From Flagellimonas amoyensis (GTDB taxonomy: Bacteria > Bacteroidota > Bacteroidia > Flavobacteriales > Flavobacteriaceae), in NCBI RefSeq assembly GCF_003058265.1, contig NZ_QBUK01000013.1, positions 1-64,000 of the forward strand: a DNA stretch of 64,000 nt. Direction: 5' to 3'. The translations under genes were made by a program, and so were the position numbers. The notes below the pieces were generated by a model. It had not been told where the DNA came from. It ran no database searches and saw only the letters and a program-made list of their open reading frames with translations. Within the stretch, counting starts at the first letter, position 1. Every line of letters starts with the position of its first letter. Positions 8,595 through 15,490 of the stretch are shown in pieces.

Positions 8595-8918
8595 TTATTT
8601 TTTAGGCGGTTGTTTTTTCATGATGGCCTCCAAAGCGTTGAACCTATCGTCCCACATATCCCTAAATGGTGCAATAAAGTCTGCTATTTCCTTCATTTTG
8701 ACAGGATTGAAGTAGTAATGGATCTCCCTCCCCTGCTGTTCCTGGGTCAGCAGTTCGCACTCGGTGAGGATACGTATGTGCTTTGAAATGGTCTGCCGGG
8801 ACGAATCGAACTCCGCGGCTATGGCGCCCGGCGTCATGGCGTTCAGTGCCACCATGGCAATGATGGCCCTACGGGTGGGGTCGGCAATGGCCTGAAATAC
8901 ATCTCTACGCAATTCCAT
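8595..8918 (-). CDS. ArsR-family winged-helix repressor
   Basis: A 107-residue transcriptional regulator. The winged helix is [20 protein letters not shown], then the recognition helix around [18 protein letters not shown] and the wing [12 protein letters not shown]. The family's metal-binding ELCV-C motif is absent, so this is the non-metal subgroup that accompanies SRPBCC proteins. It is first in a six-gene operon. Two near-identical inverted repeats (8923-8964) sit between its start codon and a TAAATTTG promoter element, which strongly suggests it represses its own operon. Confidence 0.93.
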   Translation of the reverse strand: MELRRDVFQAIADPTRRAIIAMVALNAMTPGAIAAEFDSSRQTISKHIRILTECELLTQEQQGREIHYYFNPVKMKEIADFIAPFRDMWDDRFNALEAIMKKQPPKK

Positions 8919-8922
8919 TTAT

Positions 8923-8972
8923 GCAGCTATTTGACTGCGAATATAAATGCAGTTATTTGACTGCGCAAATTT
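8923..8972 (-). promoter_or_regulatory. Promoter and double operator of the ArsR operon
   Basis: Two copies of GCAG(C/T)TATTTGACTGC at 8923-8938 and 8949-8964, 26 bases apart. The second has perfect 5-base arms (GCAGT/ACTGC). Just upstream in the direction of transcription lies TAAATTTG (8972-8965), an exact TAnnTTTG -7 element, so transcription would start inside the second palindrome. This is a good fit for autorepression by the adjacent ArsR protein. The spacing and match were read directly; binding is inferred. Confidence 0.7.
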
Positions 8973-8989
8973 ATTTTGAAAACTTGTCG

Positions 8990-9275
8990 GTTATTTGGTT
9001 ACTGGGTTGTTCAGTTACTTATCACTGCTTACTGCACACTGCAGACTGTCTTCCCATCTTCAAATCCGAAGCACCAAACACAAGTTCAAGAATCAAGCTC
9101 AAGCTATATTCGTGTCAATTCGTGCTATTCGTGTCAGGCCCTAATCATTCCGTTATTGGGTTATTTTGTTATTGGGTTATTGCCGACCGCGTACTGCACA
9201 CTGTCTTTTAACATCCACCCTCAAAATGCCAAACATCAAATCCCAAACTACAAGCTTCGGACCTCTGACATCTAG
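8990..9275. repeat. Non-coding low-complexity tract (shared-word repeat), copy A
   Basis: The 405 bases between the divergent ArsR and M28 genes contain no convincing gene apart from their promoters. The sequence is built from short words that recur in three other gaps here: GTTATTGGGTTA and its near-variants, ACTGCACACTG (twice), CACAAGTTCAAG, a TTCGTGTCAATTCGTGCTAT run, and CCTCTGACATCT. The small ORFs in it have unlikely compositions. Near its right end TACATTTA (9298-9305) is a near-match to the -7 element for the M28 gene. Confidence 0.5.
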
Positions 9276-9323
9276 CGCCAGTTAGCCAACAAATACTTAC
9301 ATTTAAGTGCTAATTCAAAAATT

Positions 9324-11522
9324 ATGAGAAAAAGACCTCTACTACCCTTATTCCTGTTGCTCAGCATTTTGAGCGTATCGGCCCAAGAACAGCTTATTGG
9401 GTTTGGTAAAACCGCTTCGGATGAAGAATTGAAGCTCGAAACTGAATTTGAAAAACGACTTTCCGCGACCAATCTGGACGATTGGATGAAACGCATGGCC
9501 GCCGAACCCCATTGGGTGGGCACCAAATTTGGCGAGGAAAACGTCAAGTGGATGGAAAAACAGTTCAAATCCTGGGGTTATGATACCCGGATTGACACCT
9601 ACCAAGTGCTTTTCCCCTACCCCAAGGTCCGAGTTCTGGAACTGACCGCCCCCACCACCTACTCGGCATCCCTCGAGGCCGTTCCCGTGGAAGGCGACCC
9701 GTACACCGCGCAGGGTGACAAACTGTTGCCCAGTTACAATGCCTTCTCCACCGATGGCGATGTGGAGGCCGAACTCGTATTTGTGAACTACGGCGTGCCC
9801 AGCGACTATGAGGAACTGGAAAAACTGGGCATCGATGTGAAAGGAAAAATCGTCATTGCCAAATATTATGGCTCTTGGCGCGGCATCAAACCGAAATTGG
9901 CCGCCGAGAAAGGCGCCATTGGCTGTATCATCTATTCCGACCCCAAGGATGATGGGTATTACCAGGGCGATGTATATCCCGAAGGCCCCTATAAAAACAA
10001 GACCGGGGTGCAGCGTGGCTCCGTGATGGACATGCCCCTTTATCCCGGCGATGTACTCACCCCCGGCTATGCCGCTACCAAGGATGCCAAACGCTTGGAC
10101 CGTGAGGAGGCCCCGACCATTACCAAGATTCCCGTGCTGCCCATTTCGTATGAAGATGCCCAGCCTTTGTTGGAAGCCTTGAAAGGTCCCGTGGCCCCCG
10201 ATGACTGGAGAGGTGCCCTGCCCCTCACCTACCATATTGGTCCCGGTCCGGCCAAGGTACATTTGAAACTAGAGTTTGACTGGCAGTTGAAACCGGCCCA
10301 CAACCTCATCGCGACCCTAAAGGGTTCGGAATTCCCTGATCAGTGGATCGTGCGTGGCAACCACCACGATGCCTGGGTGCACGGCGCCAGTGACCCTGTC
10401 AGTGGCATGGTGGCCCTGATGGAAGAGGCCCGCGTCATTGGTCAACTGGCCAAGGAGGGCAAAAGACCCAAACGCACCCTGGTCTATTGTGGCTGGGATG
10501 CGGAGGAACCCGGACTCATCGGTTCCACGGAATGGGTGGAAGACCACAGGGACGAACTGCAGCAAAAGGCCGTGGCCTACATCAACACCGATGGCAACAG
10601 CCGTGGGTATCTGGGTGCAGGAGGGTCGCACTCGCTCCAGGCGATGGTGTCGCAGGTGGCCCATAGTGTGACCGACCCGCAAAAAGGCGTGTCTGTGGCG
10701 GAGCGCCGCAAGGCCGCCAATGCAGTGCGCGGTGGGGACAATTCCTTTACACTATCCGCCCTCGGCTCTGGATCGGATTACACCCCCTTCATCCAGCATT
10801 CGGGCATTGCCTCGTTGAACCTCGGTTACGGTGGCGAAGGCTCCGGCGGGGAATACCACACCATTTACGATACCTATACCCACTACACCCGTTTTAAGGA
10901 CCCCGGGTTCCAGTATGGCGTGGCCCTGGCCAATACGGCGGGTCGCATTACCCTACGCCTGGCCAATGCCGAGGTGTTGCCGTTTGAGCTGACCCAGTGG
11001 CACGGCACCATTGAGACCTATTTGGGCGAGGTGATGAAGACCTTGGAAAACATGCGCTCCGAAGTGGAAAAGCACAACAAAAAGGTAGAGGCAAATGTGT
11101 ACGAGTTGACCATGGATCCCAAAAAGCCCTTGGCACCCGCGAAAAAGGAGGCCGAAGTGCCGTATCTGGACTTCTCGCCCCTGCAAAATGTGATCGCTGA
11201 CCTCAAGAAAAGCATAGACACCTTTTCCAAAGCGGACCTCATGGCCCTGTCCAGTGCCAAAAAGGCGCAGCTCAACCAAGAGCTGATGGGCATGGAGCAG
11301 GTGTTGCTACAGGATAAGGGACTCCCCCGAAGGGACTGGTTCAAGCACCAAATCTATGCCCCGGGATTTTACACTGGGTATGGGGTAAAGACCCTTCCGG
11401 GCGTACGCGAGGCCATTGAGCAGAAAGATTGGAAAGAGGCCCAGGAACAGATCGGGGTGCTGGCCGCCACCCTCAAGAGTTTTGATGCGCAGGTGCAGAA
11501 ATTGAACAGCATCGCAAAATAA
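9324..11522 (+). CDS. M28-family peptidase, glutamate carboxypeptidase II-like
   Basis: Exported di-zinc carboxypeptidase of 732 residues with the same plan as glutamate carboxypeptidase II. It has a signal peptide (residues 1-20, ending SVSA), a protease-associated domain at about 110-300, the catalytic M28 domain at about 315-570, and a C-terminal transferrin-receptor-type dimerisation domain. Zinc and catalytic residues are visible in GNHHDAWVHGASDP (about 343), WDAEEPGLIGSTEW (about 391), INTDGNSRG (about 423) and EYHTIYDT (about 510). It probably removes C-terminal acidic residues from peptides in the periplasm. Monocistronic, ended by the hairpin at 11541. Confidence 0.94.
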   Translation: MRKRPLLPLFLLLSILSVSAQEQLIGFGKTASDEELKLETEFEKRLSATNLDDWMKRMAAEPHWVGTKFGEENVKWMEKQFKSWGYDTRIDTYQVLFPYPKVRVLELTAPTTYSASLEAVPVEGDPYTAQGDKLLPSYNAFSTDGDVEAELVFVNYGVPSDYEELEKLGIDVKGKIVIAKYYGSWRGIKPKLAAEKGAIGCIIYSDPKDDGYYQGDVYPEGPYKNKTGVQRGSVMDMPLYPGDVLTPGYAATKDAKRLDREEAPTITKIPVLPISYEDAQPLLEALKGPVAPDDWRGALPLTYHIGPGPAKVHLKLEFDWQLKPAHNLIATLKGSEFPDQWIVRGNHHDAWVHGASDPVSGMVALMEEARVIGQLAKEGKRPKRTLVYCGWDAEEPGLIGSTEWVEDHRDELQQKAVAYINTDGNSRGYLGAGGSHSLQAMVSQVAHSVTDPQKGVSVAERRKAANAVRGGDNSFTLSALGSGSDYTPFIQHSGIASLNLGYGGEGSGGEYHTIYDTYTHYTRFKDPGFQYGVALANTAGRITLRLANAEVLPFELTQWHGTIETYLGEVMKTLENMRSEVEKHNKKVEANVYELTMDPKKPLAPAKKEAEVPYLDFSPLQNVIADLKKSIDTFSKADLMALSSAKKAQLNQELMGMEQVLLQDKGLPRRDWFKHQIYAPGFYTGYGVKTLPGVREAIEQKDWKEAQEQIGVLAATLKSFDAQVQKLNSIAK

Positions 11523-11540
11523 CGGTATTGTCACCATCTA

Positions 11541-11576
11541 AAAACCGTCCCTTGTAATTTGTGGGGACGGTTTTTT
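11541..11576 (+). terminator. Intrinsic terminator after the M28 peptidase gene
   Basis: Stem CCGTCCC / GGGACGG with a 12-base loop, preceded by AAAA and followed by six T. It lies 22 bases after the stop codon. Confidence 0.85.
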
Positions 11577-11653
11577 ATACCCCCAGGCCATTTTTGTTTT
11601 TCTCAAAAGCTTGGATTACCTTTCCCAGACCCAAAAATGACAAACACCTACCC

Positions 11654-12274
11654 ATGAACGTAAGGCTTACCAAAGAACAACGGATCAAAGTGCTGAACTC
11701 CACGGACATTTATGCGATCATGCAACAGGTGTTGCTGCGGGAGAACAAGATACGCCGCAACCAAGAGCATTTTTGGGTGGTGGGCCTCAACCATGCCAAC
11801 AAGGTGCTGTTTGTGGAGCTCATTGGCCTGGGTGCGCACAACCGGGTGAACGCCGACCCGCCCGACGTGTTCCGGATGGCCATCTACAAACTGGCCTCCC
11901 AGCTCATCTTGGTGCACAACCACCCCAGCGGCAACCACAAGGTGACGGATGCCGATATCCTCTTTACCGACCATATGCTAAAGGCGGGCAAACTGCTCCA
12001 GATTGAAGTGTTGGACCATTTGGTGATCACCGAGACCGACTACACCAGTTTTGGGGACCAGGGCGTGATGGACGAACTGCGCAAAAGTGGCCTGTTTGAG
12101 ATCATGGGCCCCGAAAAGCAGGAACTGGAGGCCTTTAAATTGGAAACGGAACGGAAGAGGGCCGAAAAAGAAAAGGCAATTAGTATCGCGAAGTCTTTAA
12201 AAGCAAGTGGCATGTCCGATGCTGATATAAAAAAGCATACGGGGTTGAGCTTAAAGGTGATTGGGGGACTCTGA
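11654..12274 (+). CDS. RadC-like JAB/MPN-domain protein
   Basis: A 206-residue protein with the RadC JAMM metallo-domain. The motif HNHPSGN followed by TDAD gives the ligands His88, His90 and Asp101. The N-terminal helix-hairpin-helix of classical RadC is missing, and the protein has instead a charged C-terminal helix and a small C-terminal domain (KSLKASGMSDADIKKHTGLS). RadC-type proteins are linked to DNA repair or mobile elements, but their activity is unsettled. I start at 11654, where MNVRLTKEQR begins the conserved part; the frame is open 31 codons upstream but overlaps the previous terminator. Confidence 0.85.
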   Translation: MNVRLTKEQRIKVLNSTDIYAIMQQVLLRENKIRRNQEHFWVVGLNHANKVLFVELIGLGAHNRVNADPPDVFRMAIYKLASQLILVHNHPSGNHKVTDADILFTDHMLKAGKLLQIEVLDHLVITETDYTSFGDQGVMDELRKSGLFEIMGPEKQELEAFKLETERKRAEKEKAISIAKSLKASGMSDADIKKHTGLSLKVIGGL

Positions 12275-12280
12275 TAATAA

Positions 12281-12307
12281 AAAAGCGGGCCATTTTGGCC
12301 CGCTTTT
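12281..12307. terminator. Bidirectional terminator between convergent genes
   Basis: Perfect 11-base stem AAAAGCGGGCC / GGCCCGCTTTT with a 5-base loop, flanked by A-runs and T-runs. It serves the RadC-like gene (+) and the gene ending at 12325 (-). Confidence 0.88.
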
Positions 12308-12324
12308 AATTAAAAATGATTGGT

Positions 12325-13245
12325 TTATCCTGTTTTCAGAAATCCTTTATCATATACAATGGCCATGATTTCAGCATCAGATAATGGCTTCAATCTGCCA
12401 TTTAAATGGTCCGTTTTATAATCAACTAAGAGCTTACCATACTTCATTCCCCAATTTGTCAACGATTCCTTGGAAATGGGGTATTCAGCTTTAATATCTC
12501 TTAAAAGAATTTTCCCATCTTTTCCTGATGGACTTACATCATCCAGCATTTCTTTATCATGTACAATAAAATGTCTTATTGCATATCTATAAAAACAAGA
12601 AACATTCTGACCAGCCGAATTCTCCAATCTTACAATGGTTTTAGGTACAAAAAGAATTGGTTTGCCAAAATAGACAGGAAGTTTAACTTTCCTTCTCACC
12701 CACTTTGAAGTAGTGTGGTCAAAAATATCATCCTGCATTACCTCCTTCATGGGAATCTTGTAAAGCTTACACTGCTGCTGAGTGTATTCTATTAAAACGT
12801 CCTTTATAATTTTGGTGGTGATGTCGGAAATTCTATCGGAACCAATGTCCTCAATAAAGAGTTCAACATCCGCAAAATGGCTTAAAACCCCAGATTTGAC
12901 TGCCTTGTTTCTCTGTATTGCGTCAATAATCTTTGGTTTAAGCTTATCTGCCACGGAATTTCCAAAACATTTGCTAAATGAATATCCAAGGCGTGTCTCA
13001 TTTGGTTCTTTAAGACCAGAAAGCAAATAATAGATTTTCTTGATATCCTTTGCCCTGACATGTTTGATAAGTTCTGCCCAAAAAACCTCAACCCTTTTTT
13101 GCATTTCCTTCGCAATAGGGTCTTTGGAATTTTCAATAAGTCTAGGGTCAATAAATAATAAATTATCAGTATTTAACTTGACGTCTACGAAGTCCAAGTT
13201 TGGCTGCTGAATAGCCAATTTATAAAATGATGATATATTTGTCAT
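12325..13245 (-). CDS. Unrecognised AT-rich protein, possibly defence-associated
   Basis: A 306-residue protein from the start at 13245 (MTNISSFYKLAIQQ); 13 further codons upstream are open but AT-biased. I do not recognise a family with confidence. It opens with a region that reads NTDNLLFIDPRLIENSKDP, then helical charged segments, a basic KWVRRKVKLPVYFGKPILFV block and a C-terminal LSDAEIMAIVYDKGFLKTG. No signal peptide or membrane segment. The coding sequence is clearly more AT-rich than its neighbours, and the gene stands alone beside a candidate small RNA, so lateral transfer is likely. A link to phage defence is only an impression from the FIDPxLI-type opening. Confidence 0.8.
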   Translation of the reverse strand: MTNISSFYKLAIQQPNLDFVDVKLNTDNLLFIDPRLIENSKDPIAKEMQKRVEVFWAELIKHVRAKDIKKIYYLLSGLKEPNETRLGYSFSKCFGNSVADKLKPKIIDAIQRNKAVKSGVLSHFADVELFIEDIGSDRISDITTKIIKDVLIEYTQQQCKLYKIPMKEVMQDDIFDHTTSKWVRRKVKLPVYFGKPILFVPKTIVRLENSAGQNVSCFYRYAIRHFIVHDKEMLDDVSPSGKDGKILLRDIKAEYPISKESLTNWGMKYGKLLVDYKTDHLNGRLKPLSDAEIMAIVYDKGFLKTG

Positions 13246-13380
13246 CTTAAAAAATTTAAAGTTAAAAATGTTACTTGCCAGCAATTAAGTTTGAACTTAA
13301 CAACATGCTGGTCTTCCTCCGACAGTATTATGAATTTTTACGACGACTTATTTTTAACATTTTTTTCAACAAATATTTCA

Positions 13381-13388
13381 TACATTTG
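13381..13388 (+). promoter_or_regulatory. Promoter element of the candidate small RNA
   Basis: TACATTTG, an exact TAnnTTTG Bacteroidetes -7 element, followed by CACCC, as seen before many flavobacterial stable RNA genes. No clear -33 TTTG is visible. It faces away from the gene at 12325-13245 and into the structured segment up to 13570. Confidence 0.5.
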
Positions 13389-13393
13389 CACCC

Positions 13394-13570
13394 AGTTAAC
13401 TACCAAAATAACTGAATACCGCAATAAACTTAGGTTTTTATCGTTATTATTTACAGGGTGTCAGCCTCTAAATAAGATTTGCGATATTTTCCCTATTTTA
13501 TTCAAAACATTAGCGATTTACGCTACAAAAACCAAGCCAAAATGTCAAAATGTGACTTTTTGGCTTTTTT
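13394..13570 (+). ncRNA. Candidate structured small RNA of about 177 nt
   Basis: No credible protein is encoded here, but the segment has a promoter element, three stable stem-loops and a strong terminator. Stem-loop 1 spans 13439-13486: TATCG/CGATA outside, TTATTTA/TAAATAA inside with a C-C mismatch, then AGG/CCT closing a 7-base loop. Stem-loop 2 is TAGCG-ATTTA-CGCTA (13511-13525). The terminator is a 14-base stem with one mismatch (13534-13547 with 13553-13566), a 5-base loop and a T-run. Size and layout fit a trans-acting RNA, a 6S-like RNA or the flavo-1 motif; I cannot decide between them. Confidence 0.5.
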
Positions 13571-13662
13571 CTGTGACAATATTTCCTATTACTGCCATGA
13601 TTAAAATCTAATGGCAGGATTTCACCTATTTACAACTGTTTGGCATGCCAATTAAATTACAA

Positions 13663-13692
13663 AAAAGGGAAGGCCGAAGGGTCTTCCCTTTT
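13663..13692. terminator. Hairpin, probable terminator (bidirectional)
   Basis: Perfect 10-base stem AAAAGGGAAG / CTTCCCTTTT with a 10-base loop. T-runs exist in both directions (four on plus, six on minus). No gene on either side clearly needs it, so it may back up the small RNA or end an unseen minus-strand transcript. The gap 13246-13877 otherwise holds only the candidate RNA and the next hairpin. Confidence 0.55.
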
Positions 13693-13783
13693 AAATACTA
13701 TTCAACAACAAATTATGGGTATTATGGCATGAACAACACGGATGGCCAAGGGGTCTTGATCAGGTTGCTTACTGAGGCGGAAC

Positions 13784-13806
13784 AAAAAACCCGCCAAAAA
13801 GCGGGT
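13784..13806 (-). terminator. Terminator of the HAD-ParB-like operon
   Basis: On the minus strand, ACCCGC / GCGGGT with a 6-base loop followed by six T. It lies about 70 bases after the stop codon of the HAD gene. Confidence 0.7.
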
Positions 13807-13877
13807 CTATAAAGTCCTCGATACACATTTTCTACACCTTGCTGTGAAAATGCACTCGGACGAGCACATCGTTCTTT

Positions 13878-14327
13878 TTAGGATCTTAAGATCTGTATGG
13901 CGGTATCGGCCAACTCCTCATTAAGCCCCACCGTGGCGCTGGGCTGTACCAGTTTGGCCTTCATGGGGGCCGGAAGGCTGTTCAGGGTCTTGTCATCGTC
14001 TATGATCACAAAGTGGTCTTCGTTCCTGTTGTTCCACCATCGTATCAGCTCTTCCTTTCGGTCCATCTGCAAGGTGTTTGTCCTGAGTTTTTGGATGTTC
14101 ACATTGCCCAATCCCCGGGTGGAAAAAATGTTCCGCCATGTTTTTATGGGATAATTGGACTTGTGCGATGTGGTCAATAGAATTCCTGCACCAGTTTCAG
14201 AAATTATTTTCTGAAGGCTGTTGGTGGCCCTACTACTGAACCTTGGGAAACCGTCATCTTCAAATTCCGGCCTTTTCCAGTTGCTGTTGGGGACCATTAC
14301 ACCGTCTATGTCCAATAATATCAACAT
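13878..14327 (-). CDS. HAD-superfamily phosphatase-like protein
   Basis: A 149-residue HAD-fold protein. Motif I is LLDIDGV (nucleophile Asp6, acid Asp8), motif II is LLTTSHK at about residues 50-56, and motif IV is VIIDDDKTL at about 107-115. There is no cap insertion. The sequence resembles the compact HAD domains associated with RNA-repair 'Swiss army knife' proteins, which is a family impression only. It follows a ParB-like gene by 21 bases on the same strand, and the two probably form an operon ended by the hairpin at 13784. The substrate is unknown; a polynucleotide end-phosphatase role would be one hypothesis. Confidence 0.82.
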   Translation of the reverse strand: MLILLDIDGVMVPNSNWKRPEFEDDGFPRFSSRATNSLQKIISETGAGILLTTSHKSNYPIKTWRNIFSTRGLGNVNIQKLRTNTLQMDRKEELIRWWNNRNEDHFVIIDDDKTLNSLPAPMKAKLVQPSATVGLNEELADTAIQILRS

Positions 14328-14348
14328 ATTGCAAAGTTAGTCCATATT

Positions 14349-14735
14349 TCACAAATCCTTGAAAATACTTTCGTCCACTCCATTGATCGCAGCATCCCTT
14401 TTATGGTGTTCTTTGATTTGGTCGGCATCTTCATAATCTTCCTCCACTATACTCATTTTGGGCCATTCATGGTCAGTTGTGCCTTTTGCAATTTCCCACT
14501 CCATATACTCGATTTGGACCCCTGCGAGTTGGGCACAAATGTATCTGTGGTGACCATCCACAATTCGGGAATTCTTGACTTTTACACCATCAAACTGTAT
14601 TCCAAGCTTCATTTTTTTATAAATCCGCCGTAGGATGGGCAGGCACAATGCCTTTTGGGTCGATGTCAGCTCCAATTCATTGGAATTCAACAACTTTTGA
14701 ACAGTAGGCAGGTCAATTTCTTGCATTTGGGACAA
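14349..14735 (-). CDS. ParB/sulfiredoxin-like domain protein
   Basis: A 128-residue protein whose centre shows the ParB N-terminal/Srx-type signature SRIVDGHHRYICAQLAG (residues 57-72, with the GHHR nucleotide-binding turn). Proteins with this turn include CTP-binding ParB, sulfiredoxin and DNA-modifying or nuclease partners. The C-terminus is charged and carries no DNA-binding HTH, so a chromosome-segregation role is unlikely. It is the first gene of a probable two-gene operon with the HAD protein. The pairing of a small ParB-like NTPase or kinase fold with a small HAD phosphatase is what makes it interesting. Confidence 0.7.
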   Translation of the reverse strand: MSQMQEIDLPTVQKLLNSNELELTSTQKALCLPILRRIYKKMKLGIQFDGVKVKNSRIVDGHHRYICAQLAGVQIEYMEWEIAKGTTDHEWPKMSIVEEDYEDADQIKEHHKRDAAINGVDESIFKDL

Positions 14736-14829
14736 ATTAAAGGTTCCGATATATGTTTTTGATACAATGCGCGGTAGTATTTCAGAACTTCAAAAACAAA
14801 AGAACAAAAGCTTGCCCATCCCAACAAAC

Positions 14830-14883
14830 CATCCATCAACCCAAACCCCCCATCCGTCAATTCAAAACCGTCATCCGTCAATT
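14830..14883. promoter_or_regulatory. Three phased direct repeats, LytTR-type operator candidate
   Basis: CATCCATCAACC at 14830, CATCCGTCAATT at 14851 and CATCCGTCAATT at 14872: three copies at exactly 21-base spacing, two helical turns, so all face the same side of the helix. LytTR response regulators bind 9-base direct repeats with 12-base gaps, the same geometry. The array lies 52 bases before the small membrane ORF at 14936. Just after it, TGCGTA-7 nt-TACGCA forms a short hairpin. Geometry was read directly; the regulator is inferred. Confidence 0.5.
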
Positions 14884-14935
14884 GGATGCGTAAAAATCCT
14901 ACGCAACAATTAGCTTAGCCACAAAACCTAAGAAA

Positions 14936-15055
14936 ATGACGACTCTGGAAACCATAAACCTCTTACAAAAAATCTGCTTGGTGCTCATCGCCTTTATTGT
15001 TTACCTATTGGGATTCCTCCACGGGGCCCGCTGGTGGAAAAGAAACAAGATCTAG
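14936..15055 (+). CDS. Small single-pass membrane protein (39 residues)
   Basis: A 39-residue ORF with a single membrane segment (about residues 13-30, LVLIAFIVYLLGFLHG) and a basic tail ARWWKRNKI, the charge pattern of an inner-membrane protein with its C-terminus in the cytoplasm. The start ATG follows an A-rich AAGAAA stretch, usual for this phylum. The phased repeats at 14830-14883 are just upstream, so it may be the target of that regulator. Too short for most gene finders; supported by composition and context only. Confidence 0.55.
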   Translation: MTTLETINLLQKICLVLIAFIVYLLGFLHGARWWKRNKI

Positions 15056-15107
15056 CACAATACGGGACGGTATGGGCCGTTTCAATAAAAGCCCAAACCA
15101 AACTTAA

Positions 15108-15485
15108 ACCTACCGAGCCATTCTTTCCCAAGACCCGAGCATAAAACGCTTTCTGATCCTGTGCCACAACCAGCATTATACCATTAGGGTGGATGAACAC
15201 ACGGACGGTGAAATCCGCTACCTCTGCTGGCAAAAGCCCAGGGTGATCTTGCAAAGGCCCTGTTTGGTGATCCGCAACGGAAAGTGCACGGAAAGTCCCA
15301 GTCTGGACAAGGCCGAATATGTGTTCGAGGATGGCGACCTCACCTACAGCTTGGAGCGCATCGTCTCCAAAGGCGACTATGGCACGACCCATATTTTTTT
15401 GGAGGTCTCGGACAGAGACAATCAAAAAAGTACCTGGAAAATGGAGGAAAGGCCACTTCCCAAGTACTTAGGAGATTTTTTATGA
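15108..15485 (+). CDS. Hypothetical protein with unclear start
   Basis: An open frame of 125 codons with protein-like composition throughout (FLILCHNQHYTIRVDEHTDG early, then WKMEERPLPKYLGDF at the end). The first canonical start is GTG at 15189, giving 98 residues, but about 25 upstream codons in the same frame look just as coding. An ATG at 15072 lies in the same frame, followed 11 codons later by TAA (15105-15107). The gene may have been interrupted by a nonsense change, or may start at ATT, CTG or GTG. I do not recognise the family. It converges on the sugar dehydrogenase gene. Confidence 0.5.
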   Translation, partial: TYRAILSQDPSIKRFLILCHNQHYTIRVDEHTDGEIRYLCWQKPRVILQRPCLVIRNGKCTESPSLDKAEYVFEDGDLTYSLERIVSKGDYGTTHIFLEVSDRDNQKSTWKMEERPLPKYLGDFL

Positions 15486-15490
15486 GGCGT

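Noticed and set aside
9324..9568. Minus-strand ORFs within the first part of the M28 gene
   Set aside because: They are antisense shadows of a strongly supported gene with intact catalytic motifs.
13291..13611. A 106-codon plus-strand ORF over the candidate small RNA
   Set aside because: Its composition is rich in Phe, Thr, Ile and Cys, typical of a frame through AT-rich DNA, and it runs through the promoter, stem-loops and terminator.
13730..13812. A 27-codon ORF (MNNTDGQGVLIRLL...) near the HAD terminator
   Set aside because: It spans the terminator hairpin of the minus-strand operon, has no promoter or paralogue, and nothing else supports translation.
14994..15425. Minus-strand 143-codon ORF opposite the small membrane and 15108 genes
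   Set aside because: It is a mirror of the plus-strand coding frames, with no recognised motif and no promoter.
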